Shown: piece by piece, positions 1-5,546 of the stretch
How the letters are laid out: each line of letters opens with the position of its first letter
Numbering within the stretch: the stretch's first letter is position 1
From: Alcaligenaceae bacterium
GTDB lineage: Bacteria > Pseudomonadota > Gammaproteobacteria > Burkholderiales > Burkholderiaceae_B
DNA length: 5,546 bases
Assembly: GCA_012511095.1 (NCBI GenBank)
Contig: JAAZGT010000008.1
Location: 1-5,546 of the forward strand
Reading direction: 5' to 3'
Made by a program: the position numbers and the translations under genes
Notes under the pieces: model-generated
The model's database searches: none
What the model was told of the DNA's origin: nothing
The model's input: the letters and a program-made list of their open reading frames with translations, nothing else

Positions 1-1922
1 CCACAGACTAGCCTATCCATGGGTTGACCAGAGGTCATATCACCAATAACTGCCTCAATCGCAGCGGCTTGATCGGGTGTTTCCTCAAAGCCAAAACCCT
101 CAACAAAAGCTTGGTAGTCCGTTAATGGTAGTTTAAATTTCACACCCTCTCTGGTAGCACGGTGCGCGTATAAATTAAGTAATTCGGCAGCGGTATCACG
201 AATTTTAACTGCCGCTCTTTTCTTGGCACGATCCCATTGCCCCGAACCTAATGTATGTAAGGGGGCGTTTTCTGGATCGGCACCACCATAACGAGAAATC
301 ACATGGAGCTGTGATACAGGAACATAAAGCTCAGTATTATCGGCGTATTCAAGCTTTAGCATCTCTACTGGCCCTTCATCGCCTACCTCCATATTTACTA
401 AACCAAGGTAACGACCTACCCCGTAATCAATATGAACTACTGGATCACCTTTGACGAGTTCAGCTAAGTCACGCACCATGGAGTCGACATTTGTTTGTTT
501 TTCTTGTCGACGGCGCTGTAAGCGTGAAGCCGCGGTTTCTGGGTACAAATCACCCTCAGTCAGAACGACAATATTTTCTTCAGGTAAGCTAAAGCCCTTG
601 TAGAGGTGTGCTACCACTAAAGAGAAGTTAGGAAGCTGATTTTTATTTGCACGTACCTGCTCGAGTGACTCGATATTGGCATCAGGTGTTAGAGCGTTTT
701 CGCCTAGGATTTGCAATAAGGTTTCACGACGACCAGGACTATCCGCACATAAGACGGTGCGAGTACCCGCTTTGAGTAATAATTCTTCAAGTTCTGAGAA
801 AGGCTGTTGAGCGCGTGATTGTACTGCTACATCGGGACTGGGTTTAATTTCTGGATGCTCTTCATCTTCTAGCCAGTGAATTCGTGGCATATTTGTCAGA
901 GCAATAAAAAAATCCTCGGCGCTAAGGTATAAATCCTCAGGAGGTAAAATGGGTCGCTCACTATCGTATTTTAAAAACTCATAGCGACTGCGCGTATCCT
1001 CAGTAAAAGTGTGAATCGTTGCCTCTAAATTACCTAGACTTAAGCTAATTGTGTCTTTAGGTAAATAGTCAAAGAGCGTAGCAGTTTCTGCATAAAAGAG
1101 TGGTAAATAATACTCCACCCCTGCAAAAGCAATACCATTACTAATATCTCGATAAGGTAGAGCCTTAGATGGGTCACCTTCAAAACGCTCACGAAATGAG
1201 GCTCGGAAATGATTGCGCGCCGCTTCATCCATAGGGAATTCGCGACCTGGTAATAAATTGACCTCATCAACTGGGTATAAACTACGCTGTGTATCCACAT
1301 CGAAGGCACGGATCGAGTCAATTTCATCATCAAATAAATCAATGCGGTAGGGCATTACCGAACCCATTGGGAACAGATCGATCAAGCTACCGCGTATGCT
1401 AAATTCGCCCGCTGCTGTAACTTGGGCCACATGCTCATAATTGGCTAGGATTAACTGATCTTTTAAGGCCTTTTCATCGAGTCGCTGGCCCTTTTTAAAA
1501 GAAAAGGTATAAGCTGCCAAGAAAGATACTGGCGCTAGGCAAGCTAAAGCGGTCGTTACTGGCACCACTAACACATCAACCTGATCATTACGCAGTGCAT
1601 GTAAGGCTAATAAGCGCTCAGAAACGAGATCTTGATGCGGTGAGAAGGCATCATAGGGCAAGGTTTCCCAATCAGGGAAAAGCAAGCAGTTTAAGCTTGA
1701 ATTAAAAACTTGAACTTCATTAACTAAACGCCTAGCTTGAATCGGGTCAGCACTAAAGACCACAATCGTCTTTTTTGCTTGTTGAGCCAGTACGCTTAAA
1801 AAATACGCATCACCCGATCCCGCTGGGCGCGGAACGGTATAACGCTTTCCTATTTGTAATTGCTTTAAAAGGGCGTTGATGGATTGCTCAATTAAGGGTG
1901 ACTGGTCCGAATTTGCAGGCAT
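1..1922 (-). CDS. mfd: Transcription-repair coupling factor Mfd, N-terminal 640 codons (partial, cut by window edge)
   Basis: Mfd is an ATP-driven DNA translocase that removes RNA polymerase stalled at lesions and recruits UvrA for nucleotide excision repair in the cytoplasm. The frame is open without interruption from the ATG at 1922-1920 to base 1. The UvrB-like N-terminal part carries LFPDWETLPYD (about residues 81-91) followed by FSPHQD, and a GEFSIRG...DLFP block near 172-184. The RNA-polymerase-interacting domain starts near 491 (GDPVVHIDYGVGRYLGL). The translocase module begins with ETPDQ (614-618) and PMDRLVC (634-640). The window ends just where the Walker A (GDVGFGKT in the family) should follow, so about half of a protein of roughly 1150 residues is missing. 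An in-frame TAA lies two codons before the ATG, so translation cannot start further upstream. No clear Shine-Dalgarno sequence precedes it. The gene is divergent from ispD. Identity is near certain. Confidence 0.97.
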   Translation of the reverse strand, partial: MPANSDQSPLIEQSINALLKQLQIGKRYTVPRPAGSGDAYFLSVLAQQAKKTIVVFSADPIQARRLVNEVQVFNSSLNCLLFPDWETLPYDAFSPHQDLVSERLLALHALRNDQVDVLVVPVTTALACLAPVSFLAAYTFSFKKGQRLDEKALKDQLILANYEHVAQVTAAGEFSIRGSLIDLFPMGSVMPYRIDLFDDEIDSIRAFDVDTQRSLYPVDEVNLLPGREFPMDEAARNHFRASFRERFEGDPSKALPYRDISNGIAFAGVEYYLPLFYAETATLFDYLPKDTISLSLGNLEATIHTFTEDTRSRYEFLKYDSERPILPPEDLYLSAEDFFIALTNMPRIHWLEDEEHPEIKPSPDVAVQSRAQQPFSELEELLLKAGTRTVLCADSPGRRETLLQILGENALTPDANIESLEQVRANKNQLPNFSLVVAHLYKGFSLPEENIVVLTEGDLYPETAASRLQRRRQEKQTNVDSMVRDLAELVKGDPVVHIDYGVGRYLGLVNMEVGDEGPVEMLKLEYADNTELYVPVSQLHVISRYGGADPENAPLHTLGSGQWDRAKKRAAVKIRDTAAELLNLYAHRATREGVKFKLPLTDYQAFVEGFGFEETPDQAAAIEAVIGDMTSGQPMDRLVC

Positions 1923-1972
1923 AATTTAATTAATTTGATTAACTACTAAAAAGAGTAGAATGATCGAGAAAG

Positions 1973-1999
1973 GCCTCGTGTAATAAAATTACATGAGGC
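1973..1999. repeat. Inverted repeat / hairpin in the mfd-ispD divergent region
   Basis: GCCTCGTGTAA (1973-1983) and TTACATGAGGC (1989-1999) form an 11-bp dyad around the 5-base loop TAAAA. Read on the plus strand it has one G-U pair; read on the minus strand it has one C-A mismatch. Neither side is followed directly by a T run, so a simple terminator is unlikely. If mfd starts from the candidate promoter at 2029-2058, the dyad lies in the mfd leader, about 50 bases before the start codon. It could be an mRNA structure or a protein-binding site; the sequence does not decide between them. Confidence 0.6.
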
Positions 2000-2028
2000 T
2001 AATAGGCTTTTAAAAAAGCAACAGCTAT

Positions 2029-2058
2029 ATTTTAGTACAGAGCTCATCGTGCTGTCGC
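2029..2058 (-). promoter_or_regulatory. Candidate sigma-70 promoter for mfd
   Basis: On the minus strand, GCGACA (2058-2053, four of six matches to TTGACA) is followed after 18 bases by TAAAAT (2034-2029, five of six matches to TATAAT). This would place the transcript start near 2022 and give mfd a leader of about 100 bases. The -35 match is modest and AT-rich sequence makes chance matches common, so this is a tentative call. Confidence 0.35.
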
Positions 2059-2087
2059 TTGTTGTATGATGTTAGCTGTTTTAGTAT
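2059..2087 (+). promoter_or_regulatory. Candidate sigma-70 promoter for ispD-ispF
   Basis: TTGTTG (2059-2064), a 17-base spacer and TAGTAT (2082-2087) precede ispD, giving a predicted start near 2094 and a short leader of about 20 bases. The -35 element matches only three of six consensus positions and the -10 matches four. An alternative -10, TATGAT at 2065-2070, is a better hexamer but has no good -35 partner. The -35 abuts the candidate mfd -35, so the two promoters would be back to back. Confidence 0.35.
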
Positions 2088-2114
2088 GTGTAATGACGCA
2101 AAAAAGAGTAAATA

Positions 2115-2846
2115 ATGAGCTTAATTGCATTAATTCCTGCGGGTGGGGTGGGTGAGCGCGCCTTAGATGCGCATCATAATGCCCCTAAGCAATACCGCGT
2201 AATCGCTAATAAGTCCTTGCTACAACATTCGGTTGAGGCTTTGTTAAGTGATAAGCGCGTACAACGAGTCCATATTGGTGTCGCTGCAGATGACCCTTTG
2301 ATTGAGGTCGAATCGAGCAACTTTGACGCCGATGCGGTAACGGTGCATCGTAGTGGGGGCGAGAGTCGTGCTCACACGGTATTACAGACCTTAGAGGCGA
2401 TAGATAAAGAGCAATCTATCATCGATGATGATTGGGTTTTGGTGCACGATGCGGCCCGTCCTGGGCTAGGTACTAAAGCTTTAAGCGCTTTAATTGATGC
2501 GTGTTTAGAGCAGCAAAGCGGTGGGATCTTAGCTATGCCTGTACCCGATACCGTTAAGCGAGTCGTTGTATCGGCGACCCGTGGTGAGCCTGCGCGCATT
2601 AAGGAGACAGTGCCACGTGAGGGGTTGTGGCTCGCACAAACTCCTCAGCTTTTTAAAGCCAAGGAGTTAAAAGATGCTTTACAAAAAGCGTTAACAGAGG
2701 GTTTAGAAATTACGGATGAGGCGAGTGCGATGGAGTATTTGGGGCATCAACCGTTGTTGGTGCTGGGTCATGCAGAAAATTTTAAAGTGACTTGGCCCCA
2801 AGATTTCAGCATCATGGAGCAATATTTAATTAAGCGTTCGGAGTAA
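2115..2846 (+). CDS. ispD: 2-C-methyl-D-erythritol 4-phosphate cytidylyltransferase IspD
   Basis: IspD joins CTP to 2-C-methyl-D-erythritol 4-phosphate to give CDP-methylerythritol, the third step of the MEP route to isoprenoid precursors in the cytoplasm. The protein is 243 residues, close to the usual 230-240. It has the nucleotide-binding loop PAGGVGER (8-15) and PKQY (24-27), with R15 and K25 in the places of the catalytic Arg and Lys. It also has VHDAARPG (110-117), PVPDTVK (142-148), REGLWLAQTPQLFK (168-181), ITDEASAMEYLG (199-210) and NFKVTWPQDF (222-231), where K224 is the substrate-binding lysine. The ATG at 2115 has a weak AAGAG (2104-2108) six bases upstream. The gene ends in tandem stops (TAATAA) and its last codons contain the ribosome site for ispF. 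All key residues seem present. Confidence 0.97.
   Translation: MSLIALIPAGGVGERALDAHHNAPKQYRVIANKSLLQHSVEALLSDKRVQRVHIGVAADDPLIEVESSNFDADAVTVHRSGGESRAHTVLQTLEAIDKEQSIIDDDWVLVHDAARPGLGTKALSALIDACLEQQSGGILAMPVPDTVKRVVVSATRGEPARIKETVPREGLWLAQTPQLFKAKELKDALQKALTEGLEITDEASAMEYLGHQPLLVLGHAENFKVTWPQDFSIMEQYLIKRSE
2839..2843 (+). promoter_or_regulatory. Ribosome binding site of ispF inside the end of ispD
   Basis: CGGAG (2839-2843) sits seven bases before the GTG at 2851 and within the final ispD codons. It supports the GTG as the real start, since no nearby in-frame ATG has such a site, and it implies that ispF is translated from the ispD message. Confidence 0.7.
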
Positions 2847-2850
2847 TAAA

Positions 2851-3330
2851 GTGAATATTCGTGTAGGACAAGGTTTTGATGTGCATGCATTGGTAGAGGG
2901 TCGACCATTGATTTTAGGTGGGGTGACGATACCGCATGATAAGGGTTTAATGGGTCACTCTGATGCGGATGCTTTATTGCATGCGGTAACTGATGCGATT
3001 TTAGGCGCATCGGGTCTTGGTGATATTGGTCGTTTATTTCCAGATAATGACCCACAGTTTAAAGACGCTGATAGCCGTGTGCTATTGCGAGAGGCTTTTG
3101 CTCGCGTTAAAGCTGAGGGTTGGCGTGTCGTTAATGTGGACGCCACGATTCATGCTCAACAGCCTAAAATTAAGCCCCATGCGCCAGCGATGGTAGCTAA
3201 TATTGCCGCCGATTTAGAGATTGAGGAGAATTGCGTCAATATTAAGGGCAAAACCAATGAGAAACTTGGCCATATTGGTAGAGAAGAGGGCATCGCCACT
3301 AATTGCGTGGTCTTATTAGTGCGTGATTAA
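2851..3330 (+). CDS. ispF: 2-C-methyl-D-erythritol 2,4-cyclodiphosphate synthase IspF
   Basis: IspF cyclises the CDP-methylerythritol 2-phosphate made by IspE, releasing CMP and giving methylerythritol 2,4-cyclodiphosphate in the MEP pathway; the family works as a metal-dependent trimer. The 159 residues equal the E. coli length. The signature RVGQGFDVH holds metal ligands D10 and H12, and HSDADALLHA (36-45) supplies the third, H44. GDIGRLFPD (57-65) and the C-terminal KTNEKLGHIGREEGIA (134-149), with the conserved T135 and E137, are also present. The start is GTG, only four bases after the ispD stop. IspE, which acts between the two enzymes, is not in the window, a common arrangement. No T-rich terminator oriented for ispF is clear; the hairpin at 3366-3392 may stop its transcript weakly. 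Confidence 0.97.
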   Translation: MNIRVGQGFDVHALVEGRPLILGGVTIPHDKGLMGHSDADALLHAVTDAILGASGLGDIGRLFPDNDPQFKDADSRVLLREAFARVKAEGWRVVNVDATIHAQQPKIKPHAPAMVANIAADLEIEENCVNIKGKTNEKLGHIGREEGIATNCVVLLVRD

Positions 3331-3365
3331 GTCTAGCGTTCCTAGCATTAAGTACATACAAAAAT

Positions 3366-3392
3366 AGCCCCGAACGATTGATGCTCGGGGCT
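3366..3392 (-). terminator. Rho-independent terminator after the ahpD-like gene
   Basis: AGCCCCGA (3366-3373) pairs perfectly with TCGGGGCT (3385-3392) around an 11-base loop. On the minus strand the stem is followed by TATTTTTG, the classic U tract, so it mainly ends the ahpD-like transcript, whose stop codon lies 33 bases upstream. On the plus strand only GGTGCGTTT follows, so any action on the convergent ispF transcript would be weaker. Confidence 0.85.
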
Positions 3393-3425
3393 GGTGCGTT
3401 TAAGCTTCTATATGGCTAGAGTTAA

Positions 3426-3944
3426 TTACTCAGCACTTGCTTCAATAGCCATTGCAGCGGCATTAACCACAGCTGCAATACGACCTACGTCTTGCATTTG
3501 TTCAGTGGTCCAACCAGCTTCTTTAGCAATTTTATAGTGTGAGGTCACGCAGAAATGACACTTACCAATAATCGAAGCGGCTAAGGCAAATACCTCAAAG
3601 CGTACTTTATCGATACCGCCATGAGAAGCATAAGCATTCATGCGTAACTTGGCGGGTAAAGACTGCAATTGCTGGTCATCCGTCATTTCACCGTATGGGT
3701 AGTAAACGTTATTCATACCCATTAAAGCGGCGGCAGTTAAAGCAGCATTTGCATCTTCTTCGCTAAGACCTAGTTTGAACTGCTCAATTAAAAATTTGCT
3801 TTTAGCAGCATAAGCACTGGCTAAAGCCACACCCACTGCATCTTCAGGTTTTAAGGAAGAGCGAGCGATGGTGCCATCAATATTTAAACGAATATCTTTA
3901 GCAAAATCAGGGATAGCTTTTTTGATGGTGGTTAAAAATTCCAT
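3426..3944 (-). CDS. ahpD: AhpD-family alkylhydroperoxidase (CXXC carboxymuconolactone decarboxylase-like fold)
   Basis: In the known system AhpD is a cytoplasmic thiol protein that reduces oxidised AhpC, itself recharged through lipoylated E2 protein and dihydrolipoamide dehydrogenase. The protein has 172 residues from the ATG at 3944-3942, near the 177 of M. tuberculosis AhpD. It is largely alanine-rich helix. The active-site block holds E117, C129, C132 and H136 (GKCHFCVTSHYKIAKEAG, 127-144), in the same spacing as E118, C130, C133 and H137 of the mycobacterial enzyme. The histidine that lies just before the second cysteine there is a phenylalanine here (F131), with a histidine one residue earlier (H130). 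A TTG at 3956-3954 would add four residues, but it overlaps the Shine-Dalgarno GGAG (3954-3951), which sits six bases before the ATG; the ATG is preferred. ahpC lies upstream on the same strand, 188 bases away. Confidence 0.93.
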   Translation of the reverse strand: MEFLTTIKKAIPDFAKDIRLNIDGTIARSSLKPEDAVGVALASAYAAKSKFLIEQFKLGLSEEDANAALTAAALMGMNNVYYPYGEMTDDQQLQSLPAKLRMNAYASHGGIDKVRFEVFALAASIIGKCHFCVTSHYKIAKEAGWTTEQMQDVGRIAAVVNAAAMAIEASAE

Positions 3945-3950
3945 AAAAAT

Positions 3951-3954
3951 CTCC
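3951..3954 (-). promoter_or_regulatory. Ribosome binding site deciding the ahpD start
   Basis: GGAG read on the minus strand lies six bases before the ATG at 3944. It favours that ATG over the TTG that begins at 3956, which would itself be part of the ribosome site. Confidence 0.75.
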
Positions 3955-4024
3955 AATCAATTCTTTATGAAGACTCAGGAAATACGCAAAAGCGTCTGAA
4001 ATCTTCGAAATTTTGGCAATAAAA

Positions 4025-4066
4025 AGCACCCACAACATGGTTGAGCCGTAGCTCGCTATGGGTGCT
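4025..4066. terminator. Bidirectional terminator-like hairpin between ahpC and ahpD
   Basis: AGCACCCA (4025-4032) pairs with TGGGTGCT (4059-4066). Inside the 26-base loop, GAGC (4043-4046) can pair with GCTC (4051-4054) in a second stem. T-rich tracts flank both sides: TTTTTATT on the minus strand and ATTTTTTTT on the plus strand. On the minus strand it follows ahpC by 66 bases and precedes the ahpD start by 80, so it should end or attenuate the ahpC transcript. No plus-strand gene lies near enough to need it. Confidence 0.75.
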
Positions 4067-4082
4067 ATTTTTTTAAGCTAGC

Positions 4083-4111
4083 GCTTGTTTGATCTAATCA
4101 GTTAAACAAGC
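4083..4111. repeat. Inverted repeat just downstream of ahpC
   Basis: GCTTGTTT (4083-4090) and AAACAAGC (4104-4111) form a perfect 8-bp dyad with a 13-base loop, within which GAT and ATC could extend pairing. It lies between the ahpC stop and the stronger hairpin at 4025-4066. There is no T tract on the minus side, so it is more likely a 3' end stabilising structure than a terminator. Confidence 0.5.
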
Positions 4112-4132
4112 TTTTAAGCGGTACGCTCTAAA

Positions 4133-4681
4133 TTATAGAGTTTCGCCACCAGCTTGACGGTTACAAGGACATAACTCATCAGTCTGTAAACCGTCTAAAA
4201 TACGTAAAACCTCTTCTGGGCTACGACCAACGTTTAAGTTGTTAACAGAAACGTGTTGAATCGTGTTGTCAGGGTCAACGATGAAAGTAGCACGATAAGC
4301 AACGCCATTTTCTGGGTCACGGATACCTAACTGATCGATAAGGCTACCTACAGTGTCAGCGAACTGGTAGTGGTTTAACTTATCTAAATCAGGGTGCTCA
4401 CGGCGCCATGCTAATTTACAGAACTCGTTATCAACTGAACCACCCATTAATACAGCATCACGGTCTTCAAAGTCAGAAGCTAAGTTGTCGAAACCAACAA
4501 TCTCAGTAGGACATACGAAAGTGAAATCTTTAGGGTAGAAGTAGATTACTTTCCACTTACCTGGGAATGAGCTTTCAGTAATTTCTTCGAAAGCTGATAC
4601 GCCATTTTCTTCATGATTGTTGAAACCAGGCTTAACACCAACTACTTTAAACGCTTCTAATTTTTCACCGATTGTTTTCAT
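4133..4681 (-). CDS. ahpC: Alkyl hydroperoxide reductase AhpC, AhpD-dependent type peroxiredoxin
   Basis: AhpC reduces hydrogen peroxide, organic peroxides and, in studied members, peroxynitrite through a peroxidatic cysteine in the cytoplasm. The 182-residue protein has the peroxiredoxin signature FTFVCPTE (53-60), with peroxidatic C57 and the supporting P50 and T54, and the catalytic R130 in VAYRATFIVDP. The C-terminal ELCPCN supplies C171 and C173. This pair, together with C57, matches C61, C174 and C176 of M. tuberculosis AhpC and marks the AhpD-linked subtype rather than the AhpF-linked E. coli type. C88 is a further cysteine. The ATG at 4681 has AGGA (4693-4690) eight bases upstream. 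It lies downstream of a strong promoter with an OxyR-like site and upstream of the ahpD-like gene, and the two proteins probably work as a pair. Confidence 0.96.
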   Translation of the reverse strand: MKTIGEKLEAFKVVGVKPGFNNHEENGVSAFEEITESSFPGKWKVIYFYPKDFTFVCPTEIVGFDNLASDFEDRDAVLMGGSVDNEFCKLAWRREHPDLDKLNHYQFADTVGSLIDQLGIRDPENGVAYRATFIVDPDNTIQHVSVNNLNVGRSPEEVLRILDGLQTDELCPCNRQAGGETL

Positions 4682-4732
4682 AACTAAAATCCTTTTGATT
4701 AAGTTTAAGAATTACTTCTTTCTGTTTAAAAG

Positions 4733-4758
4733 CGGTTGAGTACTTCTCTGTTCAACCG
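4733..4758 (-). promoter_or_regulatory. Hairpin at the 5' end of the predicted ahpC leader
   Basis: CGGTTGA (4733-4739) and TCAACCG (4752-4758) form a perfect 7-bp stem with a 12-base loop. On the minus strand it is followed by CTTTT. If ahpC starts near 4764, this stem begins about six bases into the mRNA and could protect its 5' end. It could instead be a weak terminator for the kinase gene, whose stop codon is 20 bases upstream. The two roles are not exclusive. Confidence 0.55.
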
Positions 4759-4770
4759 ACTATGTTAATA

Positions 4771-4798
4771 ATTATACACTATTGCTTTGTTTTGTCTA
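4771..4798 (-). promoter_or_regulatory. Strong sigma-70-type promoter of ahpC
   Basis: On the minus strand TAGACA (4798-4793, five of six consensus matches) and a perfect TATAAT (4776-4771) are separated by 16 bases. The predicted start near 4764 gives an 83-base leader before the ahpC ATG. The -35 lies inside the last codons of the kinase gene, while the -10 is just past its stop codon. Confidence 0.75.
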
Positions 4799-5546
4799 AT
4801 AGATTATTGCTATTAGACGCTTTAGGTATTTCTATCCTGCAAAGCAAACCCTGAGGTTTGTTTTGCATTAAACATAAGGTGCCCCCTGCAGATTGCAGTA
4901 GACGTTTACTGATAGCTAAGCCTAAACCTGCTCCACTGACATTACTTCTTGCCGCATTACCTCGCGCAAAAGGCCGCATGAGTCGATCAATTTCTCTTGG
5001 GTTAACCCCTCGTCCTTGGTCGGCTACATCAATTCGAATGTTATCGCCATGGGAATAAAGTTTAACGGAAATATGTAAACTGCCATCTTCGGCGCGACCA
5101 TAGCGTCGGGCATTTTCAATCAGATTGCCAACAACACGAATGAGATTAATCTCTTTAATACGAGCATACATCAGAGGCTCAATGTTGTACGTCAAGGTAC
5201 CTTTTTGAGACTCGGTATAGAATTGGTCACGGAAACATAGCCCTTGTATGGGCTTGGAGATATTAATTGCTTCTTTAGGTGCTTCACCAGTAGGACGGGC
5301 ATATTCGAGTAATTGGGCCACACAGTGTTCAATCTGATCCATATCACCATCAATGCCGCTACGAGCCTCCTCGTCTAAGCAGCTGAGCTCTAACTCTAAG
5401 CGCATGCGAGCGAGTGGTGTGCGCAAGTCATGAGAAATACCAGCTAGCATCACCTCGCGGTCGGAATCCGCAGCTCGTAGATCCCTAGCCATTTGATTAA
5501 AAGCCGAGAAAAGCTCAACAATCTCGGTAGGACCAGAATCAGTAGG
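4779..5546 (-). CDS. EnvZ-like sensor histidine kinase, C-terminal part (partial, start beyond window edge)
   Basis: This is the cytoplasmic output half of a membrane sensor kinase that would phosphorylate an OmpR-type response regulator. The frame stays open to the window edge, so the 255 residues seen are only the C-terminal part; an ATG at 5492 is internal. Residues 1-23 resemble the end of a HAMP domain (PTEIVELFSAFNQMARDL). The dimerisation box ISHDLRTPLARMRLELE follows, with the phosphorylated His at visible residue 39. The ATPase domain has the N box NLIENARRYG (141-150), DQGRG (176-180), RPFARGNAAR (191-200) and GAGLGLA (205-211). The H box and RPFARG block are EnvZ-like. As I recall, the Bordetella RisS kinase is similar and lies near ahpC and ahpD, so this may be its orthologue. 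A polar tail of about a dozen residues after EIPK overlaps the ahpC operator. Confidence 0.92.
   Translation of the reverse strand, partial: PTDSGPTEIVELFSAFNQMARDLRAADSDREVMLAGISHDLRTPLARMRLELELSCLDEEARSGIDGDMDQIEHCVAQLLEYARPTGEAPKEAINISKPIQGLCFRDQFYTESQKGTLTYNIEPLMYARIKEINLIRVVGNLIENARRYGRAEDGSLHISVKLYSHGDNIRIDVADQGRGVNPREIDRLMRPFARGNAARSNVSGAGLGLAISKRLLQSAGGTLCLMQNKPQGLLCRIEIPKASNSNNLLDKTKQ
4794..4835. promoter_or_regulatory. OxyR-like operator upstream of ahpC, within the 3' end of the kinase gene
   Basis: Tetrads ATAG (4799-4802) and CTAT (4810-4813) are exactly seven bases apart, and a further CTAT (4832-4835) falls exactly where the fourth OxyR tetrad should be. The third tetrad position (4821-4824, TTTA) is degenerate. 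The first pair is embedded in a perfect 9-bp inverted repeat, GTCTAATAG (4794-4802) and CTATTAGAC (4810-4818). The array abuts the ahpC -35 element, the position from which OxyR activates ahpC promoters in other proteobacteria. OxyR as the binder is an inference from spacing and context; other dyad-binding regulators remain possible. Confidence 0.6.

Noticed and set aside
1040..1342. A 100-codon open frame on the minus strand within mfd
   Set aside because: It is in a different frame from the clear Mfd reading, which covers the same bases with conserved sequence; it has no recognisable motif.
2006..2019. GCTTTT-AA-AAAAGC as a terminator in the mfd-ispD gap
   Set aside because: Its 2-base loop and A/T-only core make a poor hairpin, and no gene ends nearby on either strand.
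2768..3055. A 95-codon minus-strand open frame across the ispD-ispF junction
   Set aside because: It is antisense to two well-supported genes, shows no known motif and its composition looks like a shadow of the coding strand.
3945..3956. TTG start giving AhpD four extra residues
   Set aside because: The TTG overlaps the GGAG ribosome site that is correctly placed for the ATG at 3944, and the extra residues match no conserved part of the family.
3984..3995. Short dyad ACGC-AAAA-GCGT upstream of ahpD as an operator
   Set aside because: Only 4-bp arms, no match to a known site and no clear promoter beside it; it could easily be chance.
4794..4818. The perfect 9-bp dyad as a terminator of the kinase gene
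   Set aside because: The stem is AT-rich, lies inside the coding sequence before the stop codon, and has no T tract after it on the minus strand.

Overview
The window looks like a stretch of bacterial chromosome with ordinary housekeeping and stress genes. The protein sequences and the neighbourhood (mfd divergent from ispD-ispF; an AhpC/AhpD pair beside an EnvZ-type kinase) suggest a betaproteobacterium, most likely of the Burkholderiales/Alcaligenaceae type, with moderate-to-low GC for that group. This assignment rests on recalled family resemblance, not on a search. No insertion sequence, phage gene, CRISPR array, tRNA or rRNA was seen.

Layout: (1) 1-1922, minus strand: the first 640 codons of mfd, the transcription-repair coupling factor, cut by the window edge just before its helicase Walker A motif. 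(2) 1923-2114: a divergent intergenic region with candidate back-to-back promoters and a strong dyad. (3) 2115-3330, plus strand: ispD and ispF, two non-consecutive enzymes of the MEP isoprenoid pathway, four bases apart and translationally close. (4) 3331-3425: a convergent gap with a GC-rich terminator hairpin. (5) 3426-3944, minus strand: an AhpD-family CXXC peroxidase/reductase. (6) 3945-4132: a gap with a bidirectional terminator-like hairpin. (7) 4133-4681, minus strand: ahpC, a peroxiredoxin of the AhpD-dependent three-cysteine type. (8) 4682-4778: the ahpC leader and core promoter. (9) 4779-5546, minus strand: the C-terminal part of an EnvZ-like sensor histidine kinase, running off the right edge.

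AhpC and AhpD probably form a peroxide-detoxifying pair in which AhpD recycles oxidised AhpC, as in Mycobacterium tuberculosis. The most informative non-coding signal is upstream of ahpC. A near-consensus promoter (TAGACA, 16 bases, TATAAT) is abutted by an OxyR-like array of ATAG/CTAT tetrads at the expected spacing. The array lies inside the last codons of the kinase gene and is centred on a perfect 9-bp inverted repeat. I found no convincing wholly new system; the findings are mostly about regulation and about one atypical active-site residue in AhpD.
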